This document shows, in pieces, positions 1-8,117 of a DNA stretch of 64,000 bases (the first letter of the stretch is position 1; every line of letters starts with the position of its first letter). This DNA is from Bradyrhizobium sp. LTSP849 (GTDB lineage: Bacteria > Pseudomonadota > Alphaproteobacteria > Rhizobiales > Xanthobacteraceae). The stretch covers positions 106,045 through 170,044 of the forward strand of contig NZ_JYMR01000055.1 in NCBI RefSeq assembly GCF_000938255.1, read 5' to 3'. A program made the position numbers and the translations under genes. The notes beneath the pieces are model-generated. The model did no database searches. It saw only the letters and a program-made list of their open reading frames with translations, and was not told where the DNA came from.

Positions 1-678
1 GACGCCGCTGCCGCCGATCGTCAGCAGGAGGTCGCAGGCGGAAACATCAAGCGCGGCCGCGATCGATGTCGCATCGCGCGCGCCGGCTTCGAGCGTGCTC
101 ACATCCAGTCCCGCTGCGCGCGCGACGTCGGCGATCATTTGCGTCGTCACTGTTGCGCCCGGCAAATTGACGAGGCGCAGCCGCGGTCGTCGTACGCTCA
201 GCTTTTCCGTGCCGGCGACACGCGCGAGCAGCAGAACCGCCGCACTGATCGGATATCCCTCTGCGGCGACAGGCGTGCGTTCGGGGATGTCGGTGCCCGC
301 ACGCCGAACGCCCTGCCCTGGCACGCCCTCCGCCAGCACCTGCGCGAGTGGACCCGACACCTCGACTGCGTCGGCATCGAGCACGCAGTCGCATCCTTCC
401 GGCATGGCATCACCGGCATCGACCCACACTGGAAGCCTGGTCACAGGCAGCGGCGAATAGGAGGACGCGCCGACGAGATCGTTAGCACGCAGCGCCCAGC
501 CGTCCGCGGCGGCGATGTCGCAAGGCGGATAGGCCGCGAGCAGCGGCATCCCCGCCGCGATGCAGCCGGCCGCTTCAGTCAGCGGCAATTCGACCGGTGC
601 GACCGGATCAACGCCCCGCAGCAGCGCGGTGAGCGCAGTGTCGAGCGGCGTGAGCGAGGGCGGCAGGCGCTGGGTCAT
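1..678 (-). CDS. MoeA-like molybdopterin biosynthesis protein (3' end beyond window)
   Basis: MoeA inserts molybdenum or tungsten into adenylylated molybdopterin in the cytoplasm. Only the first 226 residues are present, read from ATG at 678 and running off the left edge without a stop. The N-terminal MoeA-type segment (about 1-155) includes CDIAAADGWALRA, matching the family's D-G-(Y/F/W)-A(L/M) signature, and RRAGTDI. From about residue 160 a MoCF-type molybdopterin-binding domain begins, and the window cuts at LLLTIGGSG, which corresponds to the family GG(x)S motif. It lies downstream of the tupA-like gene on the same strand with a 54-bp gap, so co-transcription is likely. A paralog specialised for tungsten or for one enzyme is possible; the missing C-terminus prevents a decision. 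Confidence 0.8.
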   Translation of the reverse strand, partial: MTQRLPPSLTPLDTALTALLRGVDPVAPVELPLTEAAGCIAAGMPLLAAYPPCDIAAADGWALRANDLVGASSYSPLPVTRLPVWVDAGDAMPEGCDCVLDADAVEVSGPLAQVLAEGVPGQGVRRAGTDIPERTPVAAEGYPISAAVLLLARVAGTEKLSVRRPRLRLVNLPGATVTTQMIADVARAAGLDVSTLEAGARDATSIAAALDVSACDLLLTIGGSGV

Positions 679-732
679 GCGCCATGATGGACCATGCATC
701 ACCGGGTTTGGCAACCGCTCGCGCTTCGCGCA

Positions 733-1566
733 TCAACCGCCCGGCTTGTCCGCGTTCGGAAAGAACACCTGCTGCCCGTCGACCTTGTAGCCGGCGATCG
801 CCGTCTGCCCTTCCGGCGAGATCAGCCAGTCGATGAAGGTTTGGCCCAGCTCCTTCTTCACGTCCGGATACTTTTCCGGGTTTACCAGCATCACGCCGTA
901 CTGGTTGAGCAGCCGCTTGTCGCCTTCGACGACAACGTCAAGATCGCCACGATCTTTGAAGGCGATCCACGCGCCGCGGTCGGACAGCACATAGGCGTTC
1001 GCCGTACGCGCGGCTTCGAGGGCCGCGGTCATGCCCTGCCCGATCTCGCGATACCAGGCGCCCTTGGCGCTGGCGATGTCGATGCCGGCGACGATCCAGA
1101 GCGCGAGCTCGGCCGCGTGGGTGCCCGAGCGATCGCCGCGCGTCACGAACGGCGCACCCTTGGCCTCGATCGTCTTCAGCGCGGTCGCGATGTCCTTGCC
1201 CTTCACGCCGGCGGGATCGCTCTTCGGCCCGATCAGCACGAGATCGTTGTACATCACGTCGAAGCGTTTCGCGCCAAAACCGTCAGCGACGAACTTTTCC
1301 TCCTGCGGCCGCGCGTGCATCAGCACGACGTCAGCCTCACCCCGTCGCGCCATGTCGAGCACCTGATCGGTCCGTCGTGCGATCACCGTCACCTCGATGC
1401 CGGTCTTGGCGGTGAAGATCGGCAGCAAATAGTCGAGCAGGCCCGAATCCTGCGTCGATGTCGTCGAGGCCAGGACGATCGCGCGATCCTCGGCGGATGA
1501 GGGCGCAATGCCCGCGGCAAGACCGCAGAGAAGTGTCAGTGCAACCGACAGTCGGCGAACGGCCAT
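733..1566 (-). CDS. Tungstate/molybdate-type ABC transporter substrate-binding protein (TupA-like)
   Basis: Periplasmic binding protein of about 277 residues with an N-terminal signal peptide (RRLSVALTLLCGLAAG...SSAED). The segment IVLASTTSTQDSGLL right after the leader is the characteristic TupA oxyanion-binding motif; RRGEADVVLMHAR and NDLVLIGPKSDPAG are also family segments. TupA normally feeds TupB/TupC, which are not in this window. Start chosen at ATG 1566 with a GGGAA-like site upstream; in-frame ATG 1584 and TTG 1593 are alternatives. The neighbouring MoeA-like gene and PBP-like regulator support a role in tungstate or molybdate supply. Discriminating the two anions needs binding data. 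Confidence 0.8.
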   Translation of the reverse strand: MAVRRLSVALTLLCGLAAGIAPSSAEDRAIVLASTTSTQDSGLLDYLLPIFTAKTGIEVTVIARRTDQVLDMARRGEADVVLMHARPQEEKFVADGFGAKRFDVMYNDLVLIGPKSDPAGVKGKDIATALKTIEAKGAPFVTRGDRSGTHAAELALWIVAGIDIASAKGAWYREIGQGMTAALEAARTANAYVLSDRGAWIAFKDRGDLDVVVEGDKRLLNQYGVMLVNPEKYPDVKKELGQTFIDWLISPEGQTAIAGYKVDGQQVFFPNADKPGG

Positions 1567-1963
1567 GAAGGGTTCCCATTGCATAGGACGCAATCATGAG
1601 GATCGATTGCGCCACACTCGTGACGCGTTTGCCCATTGCGGCAGCAACAGGAGATAGAATTCAGTTCGAGCCGCTACCGAAAGGCAGGCTTTGCCGCGTG
1701 CCGGCGACCGCACGGAGATGAGTCACTCGGGAAATCTCGGCAATGAATCAACCGGCATGTTGATTGCAGTCACGAGCGAGACGGCCGCGAGGCCCGCACC
1801 ATTCGAGCCTCTCAAGATCGTCAACCAAGATCACAACACGCGTCAGGATGTGTTGCAAAGCAACGAGATCATCAGGCATGGTTCGCACTGACTGAAATTG
1901 AAGTGCAGAATTCCACCTGCGTTGAACGTCAAAAAGAAGCAAGAATTTGCATAGGAATGCAGG
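1567..1963. other. Intergenic region between tupA-like gene and divergent regulator
   Basis: About 400 bp with no convincing coding sequence. It must hold the divergent promoters for the tupA-like gene and the regulator. I see only short inverted elements (GCAG...CTGC around 1905-1920), none strong enough to call an operator, and no folded element I would call a cofactor riboswitch. Confidence 0.4.
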
Positions 1964-2857
1964 ATGGAATTCCTGACGACCAGCGAAGCCGCTGACTATC
2001 TCCGCCTTGGCGAACGCAAACTCTACGAACTCGTCACCAACGGTGCGATCCCCTGCACCAAGGTGACCGGAAAGTGGCTCTTCCCCCGGCACGAACTCGA
2101 TCTCTGGGTGCTGTCCGGACTGGCACGTCCGGCCGGCATGCTGACCGCGGAGCCGCCGCCGGTCGTGGGGGGCAGCCAGGACGAGCTGCTGGATTGGGCC
2201 TTGCGCGAATCCGGCTCGGGGCTGGGATCGATGAGCGAGGGGAGCGCGCGCGGGCTTGAACGCCTGCAACGCGACGAGGTGATGGCCGCGGCGGTCCACT
2301 TCCACAGCCTCGATTCCTCCGGCAATCTCGCCTCCGACGCCAGCATGACGGCGCTGCGGGACGCGCCTGACCTGCATGATGTGCTGCTGGTCGCCTTCGT
2401 GCGCCGCGAGCAGGGTCTCGTGCTGCCGCCGGGCAATCCGAAGCGGCTGCGCGGTCTCTCCGATGTGCTCGCGCTCGGCGTCAGGGTGGCGATGCGACAA
2501 CAGGGCACAGGCGCGCAGATGCTGCTCGACATGCTGCTCAAGCGCGCGGGCGCCTCGACGCGCGATCTGCGCCGGGTGGAGACGCCGAGCCTGACGGGCC
2601 CGGATCTCGCCGAAGTGGTGCGCGCGGGACACGCCGATTGCGGGGTGGCGACGCGCGCGGCGGCGCGCTCCGCGGGCCTCGATTTCGTGCCGCTGGTCTG
2701 GGAGAACTTCGATCTGGCACTGCGGCAGCGCAGCTATTTCCGCCCGCCAATGCAGGCCCTGATCCGGTTCCTCAGCGAAAGACGGCTGCGGCAACGCGCC
2801 GAGGAGCTGACCGGCTACGACCCCTCGCCCGCCGGACAGATCCGCTTCGCGGCCTGA
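1964..2857 (+). CDS. HTH regulator with PBP-like ligand domain, probably molybdate/tungstate-responsive
   Basis: 297 residues. Residues 1-50 (MEFLTTSEAADYLRLGERKLYELVTNGAIP...GKWLFPRHELD) form an excisionase/MerR-like helix-turn-helix. Residues about 75-297 resemble the PBP_like domain found next to or fused with MoeA-type proteins (GNPKRLRGLSDVLA, VVRAGHADCGVATRAAA, GLDFVPLVWENFDLAL). Such proteins are one-component regulators of molybdate or tungstate uptake and cofactor genes; the ligand is inferred. It is divergent from the tupA-like and moeA-like genes, the usual arrangement for a local regulator. The start ATG has AGGA about 8 bp upstream. Confidence 0.75.
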   Translation: MEFLTTSEAADYLRLGERKLYELVTNGAIPCTKVTGKWLFPRHELDLWVLSGLARPAGMLTAEPPPVVGGSQDELLDWALRESGSGLGSMSEGSARGLERLQRDEVMAAAVHFHSLDSSGNLASDASMTALRDAPDLHDVLLVAFVRREQGLVLPPGNPKRLRGLSDVLALGVRVAMRQQGTGAQMLLDMLLKRAGASTRDLRRVETPSLTGPDLAEVVRAGHADCGVATRAAARSAGLDFVPLVWENFDLALRQRSYFRPPMQALIRFLSERRLRQRAEELTGYDPSPAGQIRFAA

Positions 2858-2956
2858 CATTGACGCCCGCCCCCAAATAGTTGCAAAAGAAACCAATTCA
2901 GCCGGGCCATACCCGGCAGGCAACAGCGGCCAACGCGCCGATGAGGGAGGACAAGC

Positions 2957-4171
2957 GTGAATCCAATGAGATTTGGACTGCCGGTCGCTGCCGCGTTAGC
3001 GGCGACGCTGATGTCGGGCGCCGCAATGGCGCAGGTTTCGGACGACGTCGTCAAGATCGGCGTGCTCACCGACATGAACGGCCCGGCCTCCGCGCCGACC
3101 GGCCAGGGCTCGGTGACGGCGGCGCAGATGGCGATCGACGATTTCGGCGGCACCGTGCTCGGCAAGCCGATCAGCATCGTGATCGGCGACCACCAGCTCA
3201 AGGCCGATATCGGCGGCGGCATCGCGCGGCGCTGGTATGACGTCGATCAGGTCGATTTGATCGTCGACGTGCCGGTCTCGGCGGTCGGGCTCGCGGTGCA
3301 GAACGTGGCCAACGAGAAGAAGCGGCTGTTCATCACCCACTCCACCGGCACCGCCGATTTCCACGGAAAATTCTGCTCGCCCTATGCGATCCAGTGGGTA
3401 TTCGACACCCGCGCGCTCGCGGTCGGCACCGCGGATGCGGTGGTCAAGCGCGGCGGCGACAGCTGGTTCTTCATCACCGACGACTACGCCTTCGGCCATT
3501 CGCTGGAGCGTGATGCCTCCAGCGTCATCACCGCCAATGGCGGCAAGGTGCTGGGCTCGGTGCGGCCGCCCTTGGCGACGCCCGACCTCTCCTCCTTCGT
3601 GCTGCAGGCGCAGGCCTCCAAGGCCAAGATCATCGGCATTGCCGCGGGTCCTCCGAACAACATGAACGAGATCAAGACCGGCTCGGAGTTCGGCGTGTTC
3701 AAGGGCGGCCAGCAGATGGCGGCGCTGCTGGCGCTGATCACCGACATCCACGGCCTCGGTCTCCAGGCAGCCCAAGGGCTGTTGCTGACGACGTCGTTCT
3801 ACTGGGACATGGATGACAAGACGCGCGAATGGTCGAAGCGCTATTTCGCCAAGATGAACAAGATGCCGTCGATGTGGCAGGCCGGCGTCTATTCAAGCGT
3901 GATGCACTATCTCAACGCCATCAAGGAGACCGGCACCGACGATCCGCTCAAGGTCGCGGCGAAAATGCGCGAGAAGCCGATCGAGGATTTCTTCGCCCGC
4001 AACGGTAAACTGCGCGAGGACAATCTGATGGTGCACGATCTCTGGCTGGTGCAGGTGAAGACGCCGGAAGAGAGCAAATATCCGTGGGACTATTACAAGA
4101 TCCTCACGACGATCTCCGGCGACAAGGCGTTTGGTCCGCCGGACCCGGCGTGTTCGATGGTGAAGAAGTGA
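2957..4171 (+). CDS. LIV-type ABC transporter substrate-binding protein
   Basis: 404-residue periplasmic binding protein (Peripla_BP_6 type) with a signal peptide ending near AMAQ. VKIGVLTDMNGP is the usual N-terminal strand of the family, followed by GSVTAAQMAIDDFGG and a conserved hinge. Start is GTG 2957 behind an AGGGAGG site at 2944-2950; ATG 2966 is an alternative. No permease or ATPase genes adjoin it, so it is an orphan that must use a transporter encoded elsewhere. It shares much of its sequence with the binding protein at 6882-8087. Ligand unknown: relatives bind amino acids, aromatic acids or amides. Confidence 0.85.
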   Translation: MNPMRFGLPVAAALAATLMSGAAMAQVSDDVVKIGVLTDMNGPASAPTGQGSVTAAQMAIDDFGGTVLGKPISIVIGDHQLKADIGGGIARRWYDVDQVDLIVDVPVSAVGLAVQNVANEKKRLFITHSTGTADFHGKFCSPYAIQWVFDTRALAVGTADAVVKRGGDSWFFITDDYAFGHSLERDASSVITANGGKVLGSVRPPLATPDLSSFVLQAQASKAKIIGIAAGPPNNMNEIKTGSEFGVFKGGQQMAALLALITDIHGLGLQAAQGLLLTTSFYWDMDDKTREWSKRYFAKMNKMPSMWQAGVYSSVMHYLNAIKETGTDDPLKVAAKMREKPIEDFFARNGKLREDNLMVHDLWLVQVKTPEESKYPWDYYKILTTISGDKAFGPPDPACSMVKK

Positions 4172-4193
4172 CGGCCTAGCCGCGCTGACGGTG

Positions 4194-4338
4194 CCCCCTC
4201 TCCCCTTGCGGGAGAGGGTGGATGCGCGAAGCGCAGCCGGGTGAGGGGTTGTCTCCGCGAATACAACTCGTACTGAACTTGCGGAGGCAACCCCTCATCC
4301 GGCGCTTCGCGCCACCTTCTCCCGCAAGGGGAGAAGGG
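4194..4338. repeat. Long imperfect inverted repeat (REP/palindrome element)
   Basis: Two arms of about 60 bp face each other: the left arm starts CCCTCTCCCCTTGCGGGAGA and the right arm ends with its near-complement, ...CCCGCAAGGGGAGAAGGG. The internal block GCGCGAAGCGC is also mirrored, as is GTGAGGGGTTG / CAACCCCTCAT. The transcript could form a long bipartite hairpin. It sits between the convergent 2957-4171 and 4352-5329 genes, so it may serve both as terminator. Similar palindromes are widespread in Bradyrhizobium intergenic regions. Confidence 0.85.
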
Positions 4339-4351
4339 AAGTAAGAGCCCG

Positions 4352-5329
4352 CTACTTCACCACGCCGATCTCGCGAAAATACTTCATCACGCCGGGATGA
4401 ATCAGCTCTGGCTTGGGCGCCGCCGCGACCGTGTTCGCGGCGGTGGTCTCGCAGGCCTGCGCGAGCTTCTTGCAGAAAACAGCTTCCGCACCGTGCAGCG
4501 TCTTCGCCAGCCGATAGGCGACATCGTCCGGCAGATCCTCGCGCGTCAGCACAAAGCTCCACGAGCCGAGCGAGGCGATCGGCTCGGACTGCTTCGGGTA
4601 AGAGCCGGCCGGCACCGTGAGCGGCTTCAGGAACGAATGCTTGGCGCGGATGCGCGCGATCTCCTCGGTGCTTGGCGCGATGAAGCGCGCGCCCGATGGA
4701 CTTGATGCCACCGCCGCAAAGCCGGGCCAACCGATGCCGGCGCCCCAGAGTGCTGCGACACGGCCGTCCTCGACCATCGCGGGGCCGTCGCCGGCGCGAT
4801 CGAGATAGATCGCCTTGAAGTCCTCGTCCTGCTTCAGGCCGAGCCCGTCGAGCACATAGCGCGCCAGGATCGGCAGGCCCGAGCCTTTTGCGCCGAACGC
4901 GACCGGCTGACCGACGAGATCGCGAATGGTCTTGTAGGGACTGTCGGCGCGCACCACGAACATGCCGGGATTGGAATAGATCGCGGTCAAAATCTTCAGC
5001 CGCACCGGCGCACGGCCGATGCCGGCAAAAGCTTCATAAGCAGGCTCGCCCGCGACCAGCGCGAGATCGAGCTCGCCCTTCTCCAGGAGCGGAATGTTCT
5101 CGTTGCTGCCCTTGGTGTTGCGCGGGACGATGGTGAGCGTGCTATCTGCCGCATTCATCACCTCCGCGAAGGCGTTGCCATAGAGCGGGAAACCGCCGCC
5201 GGGCGTCGCGGTGCCCAAGCTGATTGTCGTGGTCGGAATGGCGTTGCCTCCGGTTTGAGCGGCGGCGGGGCTCGCTAGGGGATTTGCGAGCAGCGCCGCG
5301 CCGAGAAGGATGATCGAAGCAAATTTCAT
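4352..5329 (-). CDS. TAXI-family TRAP transporter solute-binding protein
   Basis: 325-residue secreted protein with a clear signal peptide (MKFASIILLGAALLANPLASPAAAQ). ISLGTATPGGGFPLYGNAFAEVMN is the N-terminal TAXI signature, and later segments (NTKGSNENIPLLEKGELDLALVAGEPAYEAF; FGAKGSG) also fit. TAXI proteins deliver solutes such as C4-dicarboxylates or amino acids to a fused TRAP membrane component. None is present within the window, making this an orphan. It is divergent from the Bug-type protein at 5438 across about 108 bp, so the two may share a promoter region. Confidence 0.85.
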   Translation of the reverse strand: MKFASIILLGAALLANPLASPAAAQTGGNAIPTTTISLGTATPGGGFPLYGNAFAEVMNAADSTLTIVPRNTKGSNENIPLLEKGELDLALVAGEPAYEAFAGIGRAPVRLKILTAIYSNPGMFVVRADSPYKTIRDLVGQPVAFGAKGSGLPILARYVLDGLGLKQDEDFKAIYLDRAGDGPAMVEDGRVAALWGAGIGWPGFAAVASSPSGARFIAPSTEEIARIRAKHSFLKPLTVPAGSYPKQSEPIASLGSWSFVLTREDLPDDVAYRLAKTLHGAEAVFCKKLAQACETTAANTVAAAPKPELIHPGVMKYFREIGVVK

Positions 5330-5437
5330 TGATTGAGTCCCGGCCCGCCCGCGTCAACATCGACTTCCGACGATGTAGGCAGCGGACGGTTTTTGTGAAA
5401 GCATGCAAGCAACGATAATAAAGCAATGGGAGGCGTC

Positions 5438-6415
5438 ATGTTGCGAATTTTGCGTAACAGTGTTTTTGGGCTCGCGATCATCTCAGGCCTGTTCAGCGCC
5501 GCGCCTTGCGCCTCCGCCGCCGACTACCCCAACCGCCCCGTGCACTGGATGATCGGCTTCGCCGCCGGCGGTCCGGTCGACATCGTGGCGCGGATCATGG
5601 CGCAGTGGCTGTCGGACCGTTTTGGCCAGCAATTCATCGTCGAGAACCGCGCCGGCTCCGGCGGCAACATCGCGGCTGCGGCTGCGATCAACGCAGCCCC
5701 CGACGGCTATACGCTGCTGTTCGTCGCGCCCAACAACGCGATCTCGACTTCGCTCTACAAGAAGCTGCCTTACGATTTTCTGCGCGACACCGTGCCAGTG
5801 GCGAGCATCATGCAGCTCACCAACATGCTGGTCGTCTCCAACGCGATGCCGGTGAAGACGGTTCAGGAGTTCATCGACTACTGCAAGGCCAATCCCGGCA
5901 AGATCTCGTTCGCCTCGTCCGGCAACGGCACCTCGGTGCACATGTCGGCGGAGCTGTTCAAGGCGATGACCAAATGCGACATGGTGCACGTGCCCTATCG
6001 CGGCTCGGCCATCGCCTTCCCCGACATCATCTCCAACAAGGTGCAGCTGATCTTCGACAACCTTCCCTCCGCGCTCGAGCAGGCGAAGGGCGGCACTGTC
6101 CGCGCGTTAGGGGTGACCTCGCCGCAGCGCTGGCCGATCGTACCCGACGTGCCCGCGATCGCCGAGACCGTGCCGGGATTCGAATCGGTCGGCTTCTACG
6201 GCATCTCCGCGCCAAAGGGCACGCCGGGCGAGATCGTCGAGCTCCTCAACAACGCCGTCAACGAGGCGCTGAAGGACCCGAAGCTGGTGGCGCGCCTCGC
6301 CGAGACCGGCGGCATCCCCAAGCCGATGACACCCGCCGAGTTCGGCAAGCTGGTCGCGGACGAGACCGAGAAGTGGCGCAAGGTGGTGGAGTTCGCCGGG
6401 GTCTCGGTGGACTAG
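5438..6415 (+). CDS. Bug/TctC-type tripartite tricarboxylate transporter receptor
   Basis: 325-residue periplasmic receptor with a signal peptide (about residues 1-28). Typical Bug family segments: YPNRPVHWMIGFAAGGPVDI near the mature N-terminus, FIVENRAGSGGNIAAAAA, ISFASSGNGTSVHMSAELF, VHVPYRGSAIAFPDI and PDVPAIAETVPGFES. Start is ATG 5438 because GGGAGG at 5428-5433 is well spaced for it, whereas the upstream ATG 5426 overlaps that site. No tctA/tctB genes lie nearby. Ligands in the family are mostly carboxylates; this one is unknown. Confidence 0.88.
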   Translation: MLRILRNSVFGLAIISGLFSAAPCASAADYPNRPVHWMIGFAAGGPVDIVARIMAQWLSDRFGQQFIVENRAGSGGNIAAAAAINAAPDGYTLLFVAPNNAISTSLYKKLPYDFLRDTVPVASIMQLTNMLVVSNAMPVKTVQEFIDYCKANPGKISFASSGNGTSVHMSAELFKAMTKCDMVHVPYRGSAIAFPDIISNKVQLIFDNLPSALEQAKGGTVRALGVTSPQRWPIVPDVPAIAETVPGFESVGFYGISAPKGTPGEIVELLNNAVNEALKDPKLVARLAETGGIPKPMTPAEFGKLVADETEKWRKVVEFAGVSVD

Positions 6416-6758
6416 GGGCAACCTGCCGCGAGCTTGCAGCTCGCCAGCGAGACATCGGAGGGGATCGGAAGGCCCCCTCCCATCAAAAACGTCGAAAACA
6501 ACCCCATGCACAGTAGAAACAGCAAGCGATCACAAGGGGTTACAGAATCGGAAAACAAGCCTTGGCGGGGGGCGGTTTGACCCGTCGGGCAAAACAGGAC
6601 TATAAGTGGATCATCGCCAATTTCGGGTATTTAAAAATATCAGGCCTTGCTGCGCCGGCGTTTCCGCCACCAGGCCGAGCATTGCACCCCCGCCTCCATC
6701 CCTGTAAACGAACCGCGCACCGTTGCCGGCCGCGCGATCCCGCGGCCGTCTCGCGGCG
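6416..6758. other. Intergenic region before the tRNA
   Basis: About 340 bp without a credible gene. It contains a 21-bp motif at 6576-6596 that recurs at 14418-14438 (listed separately), and an A/T-rich stretch near 6625-6650 that could belong to the tRNA promoter. Short reading frames here lack family resemblance. Confidence 0.5.
6576..6596 (+). repeat. Copy 1 of a 21-bp dispersed motif
   Basis: Reads TTTGAC, then CC, then GTCGGGCAAA, then ACA. It matches the element at 14418-14438 at 18 of 21 positions. Both are intergenic and on the same strand. I recall this type of sequence from Bradyrhizobium intergenic DNA, but no role is evident from the sequence. Confidence 0.5.
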
Positions 6759-6834
6759 GGGCCTGTAGCTCAATGGTTAGAGCCGGCCGCTCATAACGGT
6801 CTGGTTGCAGGTTCGAGTCCTGCCGGGCCCACCA
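6759..6834 (+). tRNA. tRNA with CAT anticodon, probably tRNA-Ile2 (lysidine-modified)
   Basis: A 76-nt cloverleaf: acceptor GGGCCTG pairs with CGGGCCC (one G-U), D-arm GTAGCTCAATGGTTAGAGC, anticodon loop CTCATAA with CAT at 6792-6794, T-arm GCAGG-TTCGAGT-CCTGC, and encoded ACCA at the 3' end. CAT is read by initiator Met, elongator Met and Ile2 tRNAs. The loop and D-arm resemble the Ile2 type, whose C34 is modified by TilS, and the acceptor begins with a paired G unlike initiator tRNA. Identity between Ile2 and elongator Met is inferred. Confidence 0.9.
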
Positions 6835-6881
6835 GCGGATCAATGGCTTTTAGCTCGGCATGCGACGTTCTCCGAAGCGCC

Positions 6882-8087
6882 TTACCTCAGCAGCACGCAA
6901 GCACTGGCCGAGGCCGGAAACGCTTCTTCTCCCGGCAACGTCTGAAGCAGCTTGTAGTCGTCCCATGAACCCTTCGACTCCAACTTGCTCTTCACTTCAA
7001 ACAGATGGAAGTCGCGAACCGCCCGTCCATCGGCGCGCAGGCGGACGTCCTTTGAATATATGTCGTTGATTGGGGCCGCCTTCATTGACGCGGCAACGGG
7101 AATCCCCTCGGTCTTGCCGACGCTTTCGACCGCCTTCAGATAGTGAAGCACCGAGCTGTAAACCGCCGCCTGGAGCATGTTCGGCGCCGCCCCTGTGCGT
7201 TCCCTGAACCGTTTTGTCCAGGCTCGGGTGGCATCATTCATGTCCCAGTAGAATGATTCCGAGACGACGACGCCGTGCGCAAACTCGAGACCCAGCGCTT
7301 CAATGTCGTTGATCATGGCAAGCAGACCCGCCACCTTGATCGCATTGGGCCCTGATGTAAGGCCAAATTCGGCTGCCTGCTTGAGCGAAGTGACGACATC
7401 AGCACCGGCGTTGGCCAGCACGATAACATCAGGCTTGGCTCCCTGAGCCTGCAAAAGAAACGAGGAGAAATCCGCAGTATTGATCGGGTGTTTCACGGAG
7501 CCTACGACGGATCCACCGTCCGCTTCGATGATCTTGGTCGCGTCCGCCTCCAACGCGCGACCTGCGGCAGCGTCGAGAGTCAGAAAGAAGAAGCGCTTTC
7601 CGCCGGACTTCATCAGAGACTTGATGCTGGTCGCGACCATCGCATGTGTGTCCCATGCCCAGCTCGAGATCGTTTCGGCACACAACTTTCCGGTTACGTC
7701 GGGCGAAACAACGCCGGAAAATGCAACGATCTTATTGCGTGATTTCGCAATTTCCAGGATCGCCAGAGCAACGGATGAGCCGGCGCCATCGAAGATGGCA
7801 TCGACTCCCTCATTGTCGTACCACTTTCTGGCGATGCTTGCGCCGATGTCGGGCTTTTGCATGTGGTCGGCGACGACGAGTTCGACCGGCTTGCCAAGCA
7901 CCTTCCCGCCGAAATCCTCGATCGCCAGCTCTGCCGCGGCGACTGACCCCTTGCCAGTTATCGCTGCATAGGGGCCGTTCATATCTGTCAGAACACCGAT
8001 TTTGACGCGATCATCGGCAGCTTGGACGTGCGCCGACATAAAGAATGTCGCAAGCGCGATTGACGACAGCAGAACGCGTATTTGCAT
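6882..8087 (-). CDS. LIV-type ABC transporter substrate-binding protein in the acyl-CoA regulon
   Basis: 401-residue periplasmic binding protein with a signal peptide (MQIRVLLSSIALATFFMSAHVQAA). VKIGVLTDMNGPYAAITGKG and LAIEDFGGKVLGKPVELVVADH match the N-terminal lobe of Peripla_BP_6 proteins and closely resemble the protein at 2957-4171. Start ATG 8087 follows GGAGG. It is the last gene of a same-strand run after nitronate monooxygenase, thiolase and enoyl-CoA hydratase, so it probably collects the compound that this operon degrades. No permease or ATPase is adjacent. Confidence 0.85.
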   Translation of the reverse strand: MQIRVLLSSIALATFFMSAHVQAADDRVKIGVLTDMNGPYAAITGKGSVAAAELAIEDFGGKVLGKPVELVVADHMQKPDIGASIARKWYDNEGVDAIFDGAGSSVALAILEIAKSRNKIVAFSGVVSPDVTGKLCAETISSWAWDTHAMVATSIKSLMKSGGKRFFFLTLDAAAGRALEADATKIIEADGGSVVGSVKHPINTADFSSFLLQAQGAKPDVIVLANAGADVVTSLKQAAEFGLTSGPNAIKVAGLLAMINDIEALGLEFAHGVVVSESFYWDMNDATRAWTKRFRERTGAAPNMLQAAVYSSVLHYLKAVESVGKTEGIPVAASMKAAPINDIYSKDVRLRADGRAVRDFHLFEVKSKLESKGSWDDYKLLQTLPGEEAFPASASACVLLR

Positions 8088-8117
8088 CGTTGATTCCTCC
8101 CCGTGACGAATTACGTA

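Noticed and set aside
1748..2923. A 391-codon minus-strand frame
   Set aside because: Antisense to the HTH/PBP-like regulator; no recognisable domain.
6640..6968. Short frames over the tRNA, giving GPVAQWLEPAAHNGLVAG and WWARQDSNLQPDRYERPA
   Set aside because: These are well-known spurious translations of a tRNA gene and its complement.
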